NCBI GenBank assembly: GCA_963843535.1
Contig: CAWJKU010000002.1
Coordinates: forward strand, 1 to 64,000
Origin: CAVUNY01 sp963843535
GTDB lineage: Bacteria; Chloroflexota; Anaerolineae; Anaerolineales; Anaerolineaceae
Length of the DNA: 64,000 bases
Reading direction: 5' to 3'
In this document: positions 63,040-64,000 of the stretch, one piece after another
Layout of the letters: each line of letters begins with the position of its first letter
How positions within the stretch are numbered: position 1 is the stretch's first letter
Translations under genes and position numbers: made by a program
The notes under the pieces: model-generated
What the model was told of the DNA's origin: nothing
What the model saw: only the letters and a program-made list of their open reading frames with translations
Databases searched by the model: none

Positions 63040-63906
63040 ATGAGCATTTTAATTAATAAAAATACCCGTTTGCTGGTGCAAGGTGTGACTGGGCACGAGG
63101 GATTATTTCATACTCAGCAGATGGTCCAATATGGCACGAACGTGGTGGCAGGAATTACCCCCGGAAAAGGTGGAGAATGGGTGCTGGATGGCAAAATTCC
63201 GATATTTGATTCGGTGCGAGCTGCCTTGGAGACAACCGGCGCCAACGCCTCGGTAATTTTTGTGCCAGCCCGCTTCGCCCCAGATGCGATGTTCGAGGCG
63301 GCTGACGCAGGAATTCCGCTGGTCATTTGCATCACCGAAGGTATTCCCGTGCAAGATATGATGAAAGTACGGGCTTACCTGGATCAGAAAGGCACGCGCT
63401 TGATTGGTCCTAACTGCCCGGGAATATTAACCCCCGGTGAATCAAAAGCGGGAATTATCCCTGGGAATATCGCCTTGCCGGGAAATATAGGGGTTGTATC
63501 TCGCTCCGGTACGTTGACCTATGAAATTCTCTACGCCTTAAAACAGGTTGGCGCCGGTTCAAGCACCTGCGTCGGGATTGGCGGTGATCCAATTAATGGG
63601 ACATCTTTTGTAGATGTGCTGGAAATGTTTGAGGCTGATCCCCATACGGATCAGATTGTTTTGATCGGTGAAATCGGCGGTAACGATGAAGAAAAAGCCG
63701 CTGAAATGATCGCGCGGCGGATGACCAAACCGGTCACAGCCTTTATCGCAGGGCAGTCTGCGCCTCCCGGAAAACGGATGGGGCATGCCGGGGCGATCAT
63801 CGAAGGCAAATCAGGGACTGCAGAAGATAAAATCCTTGCGCTGCAACGCGCTGGTGTACGCTTGGCTCGTTATCCCGAGGAAATTCCCAGTTTATTGGTG
63901 AAATGA
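63040..63906 (+). CDS. sucD: Succinyl-CoA synthetase alpha subunit
   Basis: CoA-binding and phosphohistidine subunit. N-terminal Rossmann part VQGVTGHEGLFHTQQM, GTRLIGPNCPGILTP, SRSGTLTYEI and the active-site histidine in KRMGHAGAIIEG. 288 residues. ATG 63040 follows GGAGGGTGA, one base after the sucC stop; the longer frame from 62998 lies within sucC. Confidence 0.97.
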   Translation: MSILINKNTRLLVQGVTGHEGLFHTQQMVQYGTNVVAGITPGKGGEWVLDGKIPIFDSVRAALETTGANASVIFVPARFAPDAMFEAADAGIPLVICITEGIPVQDMMKVRAYLDQKGTRLIGPNCPGILTPGESKAGIIPGNIALPGNIGVVSRSGTLTYEILYALKQVGAGSSTCVGIGGDPINGTSFVDVLEMFEADPHTDQIVLIGEIGGNDEEKAAEMIARRMTKPVTAFIAGQSAPPGKRMGHAGAIIEGKSGTAEDKILALQRAGVRLARYPEEIPSLLVK

Positions 63907-63913
63907 AAACGAA

Positions 63914-63955
63914 AAGCCGCCGGTCAAAAATGACCAGCGGCTTATTTTTTTCGTA
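63914..63955. terminator. Terminator between sucD and the right-edge gene
   Basis: Stem AAGCCGCCGGTCA / TGACCAGCGGCTT with one mismatch, loop AAAA, then ATTTTTTTC on the plus strand. It separates convergent genes. Confidence 0.75.
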
Positions 63956-63960
63956 TTTGG

Positions 63961-64000
63961 CTATTGATGATCGTTTACATAAGAAACAACATCATTGACA
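63961..64000 (-). CDS. 3' end of a gene, probably acyl carrier protein (partial)
   Basis: On the minus strand the last 12 codons read NDVVSYVNDHQ then TAG (63963-63961). This resembles acyl-carrier-protein C-termini (VGDVVDYIEAHQ style). Only 40 bases are in the window, so the call rests on one short motif. Confidence 0.4.
   Translation of the reverse strand, partial: VNDVVSYVNDHQ

Overview
The window reads as bacterial chromosome, most likely from an uncultured member of Chloroflexota (Anaerolineae-like). This is an inference from gene content: Thr/Pro-rich linkers in exported proteins, a polyphosphate glucokinase, a Tad pilus set without a visible secretin, a baseplate-J-like membrane protein beside ruvX and mltG, and SMC/ScpA next to molybdopterin genes. 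Base composition looks moderate overall and GC-richer in the first 6.5 kb. No IS element, prophage, CRISPR array or rRNA gene was seen. The only complete RNA gene is a tRNA-Pro(GGG).

1-6.5 kb: an M19 dipeptidase, a tRNA-Pro followed by an array of repeats that carry its 3' end, a DHA2-type drug exporter with a promoter/operator palindrome and an attenuator-like leader, and mutS. The dipeptidase, exporter and mutS are all broken by single-base frame shifts. 6.6-14.6 kb: aldo/keto reductase, a conserved hypothetical, scpA divergent from moaC (26 bp between start codons, both apparently leaderless), a MoaD-MoaE fusion, and rnc-smc.

14.6-25.1 kb, minus strand: a membrane-anchored parvulin; the rpsF-ssb-rpsR operon with a structured leader; then a DNA-repair operon of an AddB/UvrD-like ATPase (apparent CTG start), a UvrD-family helicase, a separate Fe-S RecB-family nuclease and RecJ, ending in a fragment of a Gfo/Idh oxidoreductase. 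This looks like an AddAB/AdnAB-type end-resection machine split over three polypeptides with RecJ attached, and it is the best candidate for an undescribed system here.

25.1-36.7 kb: msrPQ (a Mo-dependent sulfoxide reductase, the likely client of the moa genes), a DnaQ-like exonuclease, a lipoprotein, a GHMP-kinase/nucleotidyltransferase fusion, the operon baseplate-J-like protein-ruvX-mltG-ppgK, a frame-broken aspartase/fumarase and a ferredoxin. 36.8-46.8 kb: an EamA transporter, then a long minus-strand run cNMP-binding protein - periplasmic binding protein - cinA - deaminase/CYTH fusion - glgA - glgC - malQ (glycogen synthesis and remodelling).

46.9-64 kb: yraN-miaA, ftsH, a Cys-rich protein with a HAD-DinB fusion, efp, a Tad operon (cpaB-cpaE-cpaF-tadB-tadC) running on into comF and hpf, a small coiled-coil protein with an SPFH-HTH fusion, sucCD, and at the right edge what looks like the 3' end of an acyl-carrier-protein gene. 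Six frame breaks in five genes all have the sign of one extra base, which points to consensus errors rather than true pseudogenes.
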